The notes under the pieces are model-generated. The model did no database searches and was not told the DNA's origin. It was given only the letters and a program-made list of their open reading frames with translations. Both the position numbers and the translations under genes were made by a program. From assembly GCF_002150735.1 (NCBI RefSeq), contig NZ_MUKA01000069.1, positions 1 to 41,711 on the forward strand: 41,711 nucleotides of DNA, given 5' to 3'. This document shows, piece after piece, positions 1 to 6,720 of the stretch; position 1 is the first letter of the stretch; each line of letters starts with the position of its first letter. The DNA comes from Streptomyces africanus (lineage in GTDB: Bacteria > Actinomycetota > Actinomycetes > Streptomycetales > Streptomycetaceae).

Positions 1-459
1 GGCTCACCGCCGGGCTGGCTCTTGGCGGGCTCACCGCCGGGCTGGGCCTTGGCAGGCTCACCGCCGGGCTGGCTCTTGGCAGGCTCACCACCAGACTGGC
101 TCCCGGCAGGCTCACCACCCCGCTGCCCCTTCGTCGGCTCGCCCCCGAGCGGTCCCTTCGCAGGCTCGTCCGCCGGCCAGTTCCCGGACGGCTCACCCCG
201 CGGCTGCCCCTTCACGGGCTCACCCGCGGCCTGGCCCATGGCTGGCTCACCGCCGGGCTGGTTGCCGGCGGATGCGCCGCGCTGCCGCACTTCCGACGGC
301 TCGCCACCCAGCTGCCCCTTCCCTGACCCGCCCCCGAGCGGTCCCTTCGCCGGCTCGTCGGCCGGCCAGTTCCTGGTCGGTTCGGTGCTGGGGCGGCCCT
401 TGGCCAGTTGCTCCTCCGAGCGGCGCTGCGCGGGCCCGGATCCGGGGTGCCCCTTCGCG
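1..459 (-). repeat. 27-bp tandem repeats encoding 9-residue units
   Basis: Seventeen consecutive 27-bp units start at 1, 28, 55, 82 and so on up to 433. On the plus strand most begin GGCTCACC or GGCTCGCC. In the ndh frame they encode a nonapeptide close to GEPAKSQPG; the first four units are nearly identical and the later ones diverge. The array is in frame, keeps the period exactly, and continues past the left edge of the window. Confidence 0.9.
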
Positions 460-1883
460 GGTTCGTCTCCGGCACCGCCCTGCAAGGAGCCGGCGCCGGT
501 CCCCCCGTCGTGCGTGTCGGCCTCGATCGCCGCCCCCGGCCCCGACCGGGCGCTCGCCTCCTGCCGCTGCTCCGGCCCGCCCGGCACCCGGGCCAGCTCC
601 GGCGAGGACGTGTCCAGCGGCACGGACCAGGACCGGACGAGCCCCAACTGCACGGCCTGGCGCGGAAGCGCCGCGTCCAGCAGCCAGTCGGCGGCGACCC
701 GGACGCGGTTGCCGGGCATCGCGGCGAGGTGGTAGCCCCGCGCCACCGCACCGGCCGGCACCCCGGACAGGGGCACGCCGAGCGGATTGGCGGCGGCCTT
801 CGCACCGCCCAGGTCGACGACGAAGCCCAGGTCGCGATGGCGGTAGGGCTTGCGCGAGCCGCCCAGGCCGAGCGAGGCCGCGACGTTCTGAGCCGCGACC
901 TTGCCGTGCCGCCAGGCGTGCTGCGCGGTCATCGTCGTGTAGCTCCCCGGCTTCTCCAGATCCGGCACCGCGGCCACGTCGCCGCAGGCGAACAGCTCGG
1001 GCCGGCCCGGCACCTGGAGGTGCGGGTCGACGAGCAGCCGCCCCTTCTCCAACGGCAGCCCGAGGGACTCGACCAGCGGGTCGGGCCGTACGCCCACGCA
1101 CCACACCAGCGTCCGGCTCTCGACGAACTCGCCGTCGGTCAGCACGACGCCCTCGTGCGTGGCCTCCTTCACGGAGGTGCCCATCCGCACGTCCACGCCC
1201 CGCTGCCGCAGCACCCGGTCGGCGGTGGCGGAGAGCCTCTCGTCCATCTCGGGCAGCACCCGCGGCGCCACGTCCAGCAGCATCCAGCGCGGTCGTATGC
1301 CCTGCCGCAGCGGGTGCTTGCGGACCTGCGCGTCGGTGAACATCTGCCCGTGCGCGGCGACCTCCGTACCGGTGTATCCGGCGCCGACCACGACGAAGGT
1401 GCACCGGGCGGCGCACGTCTTCGGATCGTCGTCGGCGGCTGCCAGCTCCACCTGCCGGGTCACGTGGTCGCGCAGGTACAGCGCCTCCGGCAGCCCCCGG
1501 AAGCCGTGCGCGTGCTCGGCGACACCGGGGATCGGCAGCAGCTTGTTGACGCTGCCGGCGGCGAGCACCAGCCGGTCGTAGGCGAGCGTGCCTTCGTCGC
1601 CCTCGGGCCCGGTGTAGTGCAGGGTCCGTCCGTCGAGGTCGACCCGGTCGGCCTCGCCCAGCACCAGCCGTACGTCCGGCAGCGTGTCCGAGAGGGAGAC
1701 CGTGACCCGGCGCGGTTCCAGGACACCGGCGGCGACCTGGGGAAGCAGGGGCAGATACAGGAAGTAGTCGGTCGGGTTCAGCAGGGTGATGTGCGCCCGG
1801 CCCCGGGTCTCCCGGGACAGGGTGCGGGCCGTGCGGTACCCGGCGAAACCGGCACCGACGATCACGATGCGGGGTCGACTCAC
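1..1883 (-). CDS. ndh: Type II NADH dehydrogenase with repetitive tail (partial, runs off left edge)
   Basis: This is a single-polypeptide FAD-dependent NADH:quinone oxidoreductase, which passes electrons from NADH to menaquinone at the membrane without pumping protons. The GTG start at 1883 opens directly into the FAD-binding beta-alpha-beta fold with GAGFAG at residues 10-15. A second dinucleotide fold with GAGYTG lies near residues 165-170, and the conserved ACGD motif near residue 299 contacts FAD. The recognisable enzyme ends near residue 430 (about position 600), close to the usual family length. After it the frame stays open to the window edge as a Gly/Pro/Glu/Lys-rich tail made of 9-residue repeats (see the repeat entry), giving at least 627 residues without a stop. 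The tail looks disordered and its end is not visible. The gene is divergent from the F420-dependent oxidoreductase across about 160 bp. The family call is strong; the role of the tail is unknown. Confidence 0.88.
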   Translation of the reverse strand, partial: MSRPRIVIVGAGFAGYRTARTLSRETRGRAHITLLNPTDYFLYLPLLPQVAAGVLEPRRVTVSLSDTLPDVRLVLGEADRVDLDGRTLHYTGPEGDEGTLAYDRLVLAAGSVNKLLPIPGVAEHAHGFRGLPEALYLRDHVTRQVELAAADDDPKTCAARCTFVVVGAGYTGTEVAAHGQMFTDAQVRKHPLRQGIRPRWMLLDVAPRVLPEMDERLSATADRVLRQRGVDVRMGTSVKEATHEGVVLTDGEFVESRTLVWCVGVRPDPLVESLGLPLEKGRLLVDPHLQVPGRPELFACGDVAAVPDLEKPGSYTTMTAQHAWRHGKVAAQNVAASLGLGGSRKPYRHRDLGFVVDLGGAKAAANPLGVPLSGVPAGAVARGYHLAAMPGNRVRVAADWLLDAALPRQAVQLGLVRSWSVPLDTSSPELARVPGGPEQRQEASARSGPGAAIEADTHDGGTGAGSLQGGAGDEPAKGHPGSGPAQRRSEEQLAKGRPSTEPTRNWPADEPAKGPLGGGSGKGQLGGEPSEVRQRGASAGNQPGGEPAMGQAAGEPVKGQPRGEPSGNWPADEPAKGPLGGEPTKGQRGGEPAGSQSGGEPAKSQPGGEPAKAQPGGEPAKSQPGGE

Positions 1884-2046
1884 GGTTCGCTCGCCTCCGG
1901 CGCTGTCGCGTGGCTCGGGAGCCTTCCGCGTCCCCCTGGCCAGGGCACCCAAACGTCCGCCGGGGTCGGACGCCGCCGGTTTCCGGTCCCGCGCCCGGGT
2001 ACCCGGTGCGGGATACGGACCGCCGATGTCGCGGAGGCACTCCCCC

Positions 2047-3009
2047 ATGCCCGAGTACGGTTATTTCCTCTCGTGCGAGCAGTACGGACCCGCCGAGCTG
2101 ATCGAGCAGGCGCGGATGGCCGAGCAGGCCGGATTCCAGGCGCTGTGGATCTCGGACCACTACCACCCGTGGAACGACGAGCAGGGCCAGAGCCCGTTCG
2201 TGTGGTCGGTGATCGGCGCGCTGTCGGAGGCGGTGTCCCTGCCGGTCGAGACGGCGGTGACCTGCCCGACCGTGCGGATGCACCCGGCGGTGGTGGCGCA
2301 GGCGGCGGCGACCAGCGCGGTGATGACGGAGAACCGCTTCCGGCTGGGTGTCGGCTCCGGCGAGGCGCTCAACGAGCACATCCTGGGTGATCACTGGCCG
2401 CCGGCGCACGTCCGGCTGGACATGCTGGAGGAGGCCATCCAGGTGATGCGCCGGCTGTTCACCGGCGAGGAGGTCAATCACCACGGCCCGCACTACACGG
2501 TGGAGAACGCCCGCCTGTACACGGTCCCGGACGAGCCGATCCCGATCGACATCTCCGGCTTCGGCCCGGCGGCCACCCAGCTCGCCTCCCGCGTCGGCGA
2601 CGGCTACATCACCATCGAGCCGGACGAGGCGATGGTGGAGCAGTACCGCAAGGGCGGGGGCGGCGGAAAGCTCGTCAGCGGCGGCACCAAGGTCTGCTAC
2701 GACACCGACAAGGACGAAGCCGTGCGGACCGTCCACCGGCTCTGGGCGAACGAGCAGCTGCCCGGCGAGCTGGGCCAGGTGCTGCCTTCCCCGAAGCACT
2801 TCGAGCAGGCGCAGCAGCTGGTCACCGAGGACATGGTGCGGGAGAACCGGGTGTGCGGCGACGACGTGGACGAGCACGTGGCCGAGCTGAAGCAGTTCGC
2901 CGACGCGGGCTTCGACCGGGTCTACGTCAACCAGATCGGCCCGGACCTGCGCGGCTTCTTCGACTTCTATCGCACGAAGGTGCTGCCGCAGCTCCAGCAG
3001 GCCGTCTGA
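2047..3009 (+). CDS. F420-dependent luciferase-like oxidoreductase (TIGR03557-type)
   Basis: This 320-residue protein is a TIM-barrel flavin/deazaflavin-dependent oxidoreductase of the luciferase-like monooxygenase superfamily. It is closest in feel to the F420-dependent glucose-6-phosphate dehydrogenase-like group. The family opening EYGYF at residues 3-7, the LWISDH segment near residues 34-39 and the GVGSGEALNEH segment near residues 102-112 are typical. I chose ATG 2047 because GGAGG lies at 2033-2037 and the family normally begins just before EYGYF. An in-frame ATG at 2026 is possible. The substrate cannot be read from sequence. The enolase-superfamily gene starts 18 bp after the stop, so the two are probably cotranscribed. 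Confidence 0.82.
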   Translation: MPEYGYFLSCEQYGPAELIEQARMAEQAGFQALWISDHYHPWNDEQGQSPFVWSVIGALSEAVSLPVETAVTCPTVRMHPAVVAQAAATSAVMTENRFRLGVGSGEALNEHILGDHWPPAHVRLDMLEEAIQVMRRLFTGEEVNHHGPHYTVENARLYTVPDEPIPIDISGFGPAATQLASRVGDGYITIEPDEAMVEQYRKGGGGGKLVSGGTKVCYDTDKDEAVRTVHRLWANEQLPGELGQVLPSPKHFEQAQQLVTEDMVRENRVCGDDVDEHVAELKQFADAGFDRVYVNQIGPDLRGFFDFYRTKVLPQLQQAV

Positions 3010-3027
3010 GGCAGGCGGGGCGATCCG

Positions 3028-4119
3028 ATGGAACTCCACCGTCCCGCCGTGTCCGTGTACACGGTGCCGACCGACGCTCCCGAGGCGGACGGCACGCTGG
3101 CCTGGGACTCGACGACCGTGGTGATCTGCGAGGTGTCGGCGGGCGACGCGACCGGCACGGGCTGGACGTACGGCCCGGCGGCGGTCGGTGACTTCCTCTG
3201 CGCCGAACTCGCCCCGCTGGTCGAGGGCAGGAGCGCCCTGGACATCCCCGCGGTGCACGACGCGATGTGCCGGTCGGTGCGCAACGCGGGCCGCCCGGGC
3301 ATCGCGTCGTGCGCGATCTCGGCCCTGGACATCGCCCTGTGGGACCTCAAGGCCCGGCTGCTGGAACTCCCCCTGGCCCGGCTGCTGGGGGTGCGGCGCG
3401 AGCAGGTGCCGGTGTACGGCAGCGGGGGCTTCACGACGTACCACGACACGCATCTGGCCGCGCAGCTGAACGGCTGGGTGCACGGGCAGCACATCCCGCG
3501 CGTGAAGATCAAGATCGGTGAGGGGTGGGGCCGCGAGGTGGCCCGCGACCTGCACCGTGTCCGGGCGGCACGCCAGGTCATCGGCCCGGACGCGGAGTTG
3601 TACGTCGACGCCAACGGCGCCTACACCCGCAAGCAGGCGGTGCGCGTCGGACACGCCCTCGCCGAGCACGGCGTGGGCTGGTTCGAGGAGCCGGTGTCCT
3701 CGGACGACCTGACGGGCCTGAGGCTGGTCCGGGACGCGGTGGTGTGCGACGTGACGGCCGGGGAGTACGGCTTCGACCTGCCCTACTTCGCCCGGATGAT
3801 CACGGCCGGTGCGGTCGACTGCCTCCAGATCGACGCGACCCGCTGCGGCGGACTGACCGAGTTCCTGCGCGCGGCCGCCCTGGCCCACGCCCACGGCCTG
3901 GAGGTCTCCGCGCACTGCGCCCCGCACGTCCACGCGGCGGCAGCCGCCTCGCTCCCCAACTTCCGGCACATCGAGTGGTTCCACGACCACGTCCGCATCG
4001 AGGACATGTTCTTCGACGGCGCCCTGGACCCCACGGGCGGCACGGTCCGCCCGACCCAGGGCGTGGGTCACGGACTCACCCTGCGGACGCAGGAGGTCGC
4101 GGAGTACCGGGTCGCCTGA
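3028..4119 (+). CDS. Mandelate-racemase-subgroup enolase superfamily protein
   Basis: This 363-residue protein has the enolase capping domain and barrel. The catalytic set of the mandelate racemase subgroup is complete: the KxK pair K160/K162, metal ligands D194, E220 and E246, the Asp-His dyad D269/H296, and E316. Spacing and numbers almost match mandelate racemase itself. The family acts on alpha-proton-bearing acids such as sugar acids, by racemisation or by dehydration to a 2-keto acid. A dipeptide epimerase is unlikely because the second-base position has the Asp/His dyad and not Lys. It follows the F420-dependent enzyme by 18 bp and is probably in the same operon. The actual substrate is unknown; an acid-sugar dehydratase is the best guess. 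Confidence 0.82.
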   Translation: MELHRPAVSVYTVPTDAPEADGTLAWDSTTVVICEVSAGDATGTGWTYGPAAVGDFLCAELAPLVEGRSALDIPAVHDAMCRSVRNAGRPGIASCAISALDIALWDLKARLLELPLARLLGVRREQVPVYGSGGFTTYHDTHLAAQLNGWVHGQHIPRVKIKIGEGWGREVARDLHRVRAARQVIGPDAELYVDANGAYTRKQAVRVGHALAEHGVGWFEEPVSSDDLTGLRLVRDAVVCDVTAGEYGFDLPYFARMITAGAVDCLQIDATRCGGLTEFLRAAALAHAHGLEVSAHCAPHVHAAAAASLPNFRHIEWFHDHVRIEDMFFDGALDPTGGTVRPTQGVGHGLTLRTQEVAEYRVA

Positions 4120-4120
4120 A

Positions 4121-4163
4121 GCCGGTAGGCCGACTGAGGTGTGCCCCCGGGGTGCCTACCGGC
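4121..4163. terminator. Convergent bidirectional stem-loop
   Basis: GCCGGTAGGC (4121-4130) pairs perfectly with GCCTACCGGC (4154-4163). The 23-nt loop contains a smaller GC-rich hairpin (CCCCCGGGG). It lies between the convergent stops of the enolase gene and the SDR, overlapping the SDR stop codon. There is no U-tract on either side, as is common in this group. Confidence 0.55.
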
Positions 4164-5190
4164 CCCGGCCGGCGTGCCCCGTCAGCTTGCGGGCGGCCAG
4201 GACACCCGCCGCCCCCACGGTCAGGGCGGCGCCCATCCGCCGCCGGTTCCGCGAGACCCACTGCTGCGGGCTGTCGTGCACGGCCTCGTCGTCGAACCGC
4301 CCGTGCGCGCCGAAGTCGTGGCCCTGCCGCCCGTCCGCCGGGGCCCACAGGTTGGCCGGCCCGTCGTGCCGGTCCTCGTCCTGCTGTGACGCGAAGCCCG
4401 TGCGCGCCAGATAGCGGTCGAGCAGCCCGGGGGCGACGGCGTTGGCGAGGAGCGTGGCGGCCGTGGAGGCGCCCACCCAGTACTCCCGGCGCCCGGCGTG
4501 CGAGGCCGCGTACACGATCGCCCGGGCCGCGACCTCCGGCTGGTACACGGGCGCGACCGGCCGGGCCCGGCCCCGCATGCGGTTCAGCACCCAGTCGAAC
4601 TGCGGGGTGTTGAGGCCGGGCATCTGCACCATCGTCGTCCGCACCCCACTGCGCTCGTGGAGCAGTTCGCAGCGCAGGGACTCGTTGAACCCCTGGATCG
4701 CGTGCTTGGCCCCGCAGTACGCCGACTGGAGCGGGATGCCCCGGTAGGCCAGTGCGGAGCCGACCTGCACGATCGTGCCGCGGTCGCGCGGCAGCATGTG
4801 GCGCAGGGCCGCCCGGGTGCCGAACACATAGCCCAGATAGGTCACTTCGGTCACGCGGCGGAACTCGTCGGGGCCGATCTCCGTGAACGGGGCGAAGACC
4901 CCGGTGAAGGCGTTGTTGACCCAGACGTCGATGGGGCCGAAGGTGTCGACGACCTGCTGGGCGGCGTCGTCGACGGCCTTGGCGTCGGAGACGTCGGCGC
5001 TGATGACGAGGGCCTCACCTCCGGCGCGCCGCACGTCGTCGGCCGCGGCGGCGAGCCCTTCCGTGCCCCGGGCCAGCAGGGCGACCCGGTCGCCTCCGGC
5101 GGCGAAGGCGCGGGCCGTGGCCCGTCCCACGCCGCCGCTGGCTCCGGTCACCACGACGACGCGGCCGTTCGGGGTCTGTGTCGTGCGCAT
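4156..5190 (-). CDS. SDR family oxidoreductase with hydrophobic C-terminal tail
   Basis: This classical short-chain dehydrogenase has 344 residues, about 80-90 more than the usual core. The NAD(P)-binding TGASGGVG lies at residues 15-22. An NNA motif (WVNNAF) follows near residue 90, and a YCGAK (YxxxK) active site with preceding GSA (catalytic Ser) lies near residues 143-160. The C-terminal extension is polar, then ends with a stretch rich in Ala, Gly and Val (around MGAALTVGAAGVLAA) just before a basic terminus, which could touch or cross the membrane. The gene starts 6 bp after the stop of the holin-like membrane protein gene, so the two form an operon. Substrate is unknown. Confidence 0.82.
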   Translation of the reverse strand: MRTTQTPNGRVVVVTGASGGVGRATARAFAAGGDRVALLARGTEGLAAAADDVRRAGGEALVISADVSDAKAVDDAAQQVVDTFGPIDVWVNNAFTGVFAPFTEIGPDEFRRVTEVTYLGYVFGTRAALRHMLPRDRGTIVQVGSALAYRGIPLQSAYCGAKHAIQGFNESLRCELLHERSGVRTTMVQMPGLNTPQFDWVLNRMRGRARPVAPVYQPEVAARAIVYAASHAGRREYWVGASTAATLLANAVAPGLLDRYLARTGFASQQDEDRHDGPANLWAPADGRQGHDFGAHGRFDDEAVHDSPQQWVSRNRRRMGAALTVGAAGVLAARKLTGHAGRGR

Positions 5191-5196
5191 GTCGTA

Positions 5197-5697
5197 TCAC
5201 GCCCTACGGGGAGGCACATCGGGGTCGTCCGCCGGCCGCGGGGGCACCACGCCCGGGGCGGGCCCGCCGGCGGCGCCGGCGACGGGGCCGGCGGCGGGCG
5301 GGGCCGGCGGCACGGGCGGCACACCGCCGGGCATCCCGGCGCCCGGGCCGGTGCTCTCGTGTCCCGGCGTCATCCCGGCCGCGTGCGCCGGGCCCGGGCG
5401 GGACGCGGACGGGCGGGCCATGCCGCGCAACACGTATGCCAGGGCGCCCAGGATCACGGCGGTGATCAGCGCGGCGGCCCAGTCGGGCAGGCCGAGGGCG
5501 AGGGCCAGTCCCACGGCGAGCGCGAGGGCCGCGCCCGCGTACAGGGCGAGGGCGCCGGACGCGGCGTACAGCATCGCCTTGCGGCGCTGCCTGCGCGTCT
5601 GCTCCCGCAGTTCGTCCCGGACGGTCTCGCGCGCCACCTGTGCCAGCTCGTCGACCAGATGCTTGTCCAGATGCTCCAGGTGATCCAGCGGCTTCAT
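5197..5697 (-). CDS. Holin-like (actinobacterial Holin-X / YqjE type) membrane protein
   Basis: This 166-residue protein begins at ATG 5697. The first 45 or so residues are charged and amphipathic (MKPLDHLEHL and onward, many Arg/Glu). Two hydrophobic segments follow: one around residues 43-65, rich in Leu and Ala, and one around residues 70-92. The last 70 residues are a Pro/Gly/Ala-rich, probably disordered tail. This layout matches the small two-helix phage-holin superfamily III proteins found on actinobacterial chromosomes, whose function is not settled. A longer reading frame extends upstream, but it would run through the divergent VOC gene and its promoter, so I reject it. It is the first gene of a two-gene operon with the SDR. 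Confidence 0.68.
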   Translation of the reverse strand: MKPLDHLEHLDKHLVDELAQVARETVRDELREQTRRQRRKAMLYAASGALALYAGAALALAVGLALALGLPDWAAALITAVILGALAYVLRGMARPSASRPGPAHAAGMTPGHESTGPGAGMPGGVPPVPPAPPAAGPVAGAAGGPAPGVVPPRPADDPDVPPRRA

Positions 5698-5732
5698 ACC
5701 CGGCCGGGTACCCTCGCCCCCTGGTGCGTAAC

Positions 5733-5738
5733 TAGGCT
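5733..5738 (+). promoter_or_regulatory. -10 box for leaderless VOC gene
   Basis: TAGGCT ends 7 bp before the ATG at 5746. This is the -10 to start distance expected when the transcript begins at the start codon. No Shine-Dalgarno sequence precedes the ATG. Confidence 0.5.
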
Positions 5739-5745
5739 CGTCGTC

Positions 5746-6093
5746 ATGGAGATTCTGGGTGCCACACTGCGCGTCTGCGTCGACGACCTCGAGACCGCGA
5801 TTCCCTTCTACGAGCGGCTGGCGGGCGGCAGAGCCCAGCGCTTCGAACGGGGCGGTGTCCAGGTGGCGGCGATCGGCTGCTTCCTGCTGATGAGCGCTCC
5901 CCCGGCCGAACTGGAGCTGCTGCGCAAGGTGGCCGCGACGATCGCCGTGACGGACGTCGAGGAGACGCACAAGGTGCTGACCGAGCTGGGCGCCCACATC
6001 GTCGCGGGCCCCATCGCCTCACCGGCGGGCCGCAACCTGATCGCCCTGCATCCGGACGGGTCGGTCTACGAGTACGTGGACCGCCAGGCGTGA
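5746..6093 (+). CDS. VOC (glyoxalase/bleomycin-resistance fold) family protein
   Basis: This 115-residue protein has the paired beta-alpha-beta-beta-beta pattern of the vicinal oxygen chelate fold. The first half opens with ILGATLRVCVDDLETAIPFY, a typical VOC start. The second half ends with the HPDGSVYEYV segment, where a metal-ligand Glu is often placed. Members include glyoxalase I, dioxygenases and resistance proteins, and a single-domain protein of this size cannot be assigned further. It appears leaderless and is divergent from the holin-like gene with only 48 bp between starts, so their promoters overlap. Confidence 0.75.
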   Translation: MEILGATLRVCVDDLETAIPFYERLAGGRAQRFERGGVQVAAIGCFLLMSAPPAELELLRKVAATIAVTDVEETHKVLTELGAHIVAGPIASPAGRNLIALHPDGSVYEYVDRQA

Positions 6094-6111
6094 TCCCGGC
6101 CGGGGCCCGGT

Positions 6112-6672
6112 TCAACGCCGCCCCGGCTCCTGGATCATCTCGGCGGTGATCGCCCAGCGCTGGTGGTCGCGCCAGGCTCCGTCGACGAAGAGCATGTTCG
6201 GCGAGAAGCCCTCCAGGCGGAATCCGCTGCCGCGGGCCAGGGCGATCGACGCGGCGTTCGCGGGCTGGACGTTGATCTCCAGCCGGTGCAGCCGCATCCG
6301 CCCGAACGCGTACCGCACCACGAGGTCCAGCCCTTCGCGCATCAGCCCCCGCCCGGCGGCGTGCGCGAAGGCGCCGTAGCCCAGCGCCCCGGACTGGAAG
6401 CCGCCCTCGACGATGTTGTTGATGTTGATGAACCCGGCGATGGACCCGTCGCCCTTCTCGCAGACCAGGAAGCCTGCCTTCGACGGGTCCTCGATCAGCC
6501 GGGCCGCGTACGCGCGGTACGCCGGTACGCTGTCGGGCGGGAAGAGCCAGGGTTGGTGCAGGTCCTTGCTCTGACGGGCGCGGGCGGTGAACTCGGCACC
6601 GTCCGCGTGGGTGAAGGGGCGTATGCCCACCCGGGGGCCTTCGGCGAGGTAGCGGGATGCGTTGTGCGGCAC
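6112..6672 (-). CDS. GNAT N-acetyltransferase (RimJ/RimL type)
   Basis: This 186-residue protein belongs to the acetyltransferase_3 group of GNAT enzymes, which transfer acetyl from acetyl-CoA to protein N-termini or small amines. The early R-x-F motif (VGIRPFTHADGAEF), the GFININNIVEG strand and the C-terminal LEINVQPANAASIALARGSGF (split, helix after the cofactor site) match RimJ/L proteins. The start is GTG 6672. There is no Shine-Dalgarno, but a TACTGT -10 box on the minus strand (6684-6679) ends 6 bp upstream, so the message is probably leaderless. It is convergent with the VOC gene. Substrate is unknown. Confidence 0.78.
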   Translation of the reverse strand: MPHNASRYLAEGPRVGIRPFTHADGAEFTARARQSKDLHQPWLFPPDSVPAYRAYAARLIEDPSKAGFLVCEKGDGSIAGFININNIVEGGFQSGALGYGAFAHAAGRGLMREGLDLVVRYAFGRMRLHRLEINVQPANAASIALARGSGFRLEGFSPNMLFVDGAWRDHQRWAITAEMIQEPGRR

Positions 6673-6678
6673 CCCGCC

Positions 6679-6684
6679 ACAGTA
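6679..6684 (-). promoter_or_regulatory. -10 box for leaderless GNAT gene
   Basis: TACTGT on the minus strand ends 6 bp upstream of the GTG at 6672, which places transcription start on the start codon itself. Confidence 0.5.
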
Positions 6685-6720
6685 ACCGCGCCGGCGGTGT
6701 CCCTTCAGAACCCGGCGGCC

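Noticed and set aside
1..459. CRISPR-like tandem array
   Set aside because: The 27-bp units are directly adjacent without unique spacers, keep a reading frame and encode a low-complexity peptide. There are no cas genes.
22..735. A plus-strand frame coding for repeated MAGSPPGW-like units
   Set aside because: It is the antisense of the 27-bp repeats in the ndh tail. The ndh frame is continuous with a clear enzyme, so the minus strand is the coding one.
247..4071. A 1274-codon open frame on the minus strand
   Set aside because: It runs antisense to the F420 enzyme and the enolase gene and out of frame with ndh. It is Arg/Ala/Gly-rich, has no recognisable motif and is a by-product of high GC content.
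3028..4119. L-Ala-D/L-Glu epimerase as identity of the enolase-superfamily protein, which would link it to the peptidase operon
   Set aside because: Dipeptide epimerases use Lys on both faces. This protein has the Asp-His dyad D269/H296 of the mandelate racemase subgroup, and it lies 4.5 kb from the peptidases.
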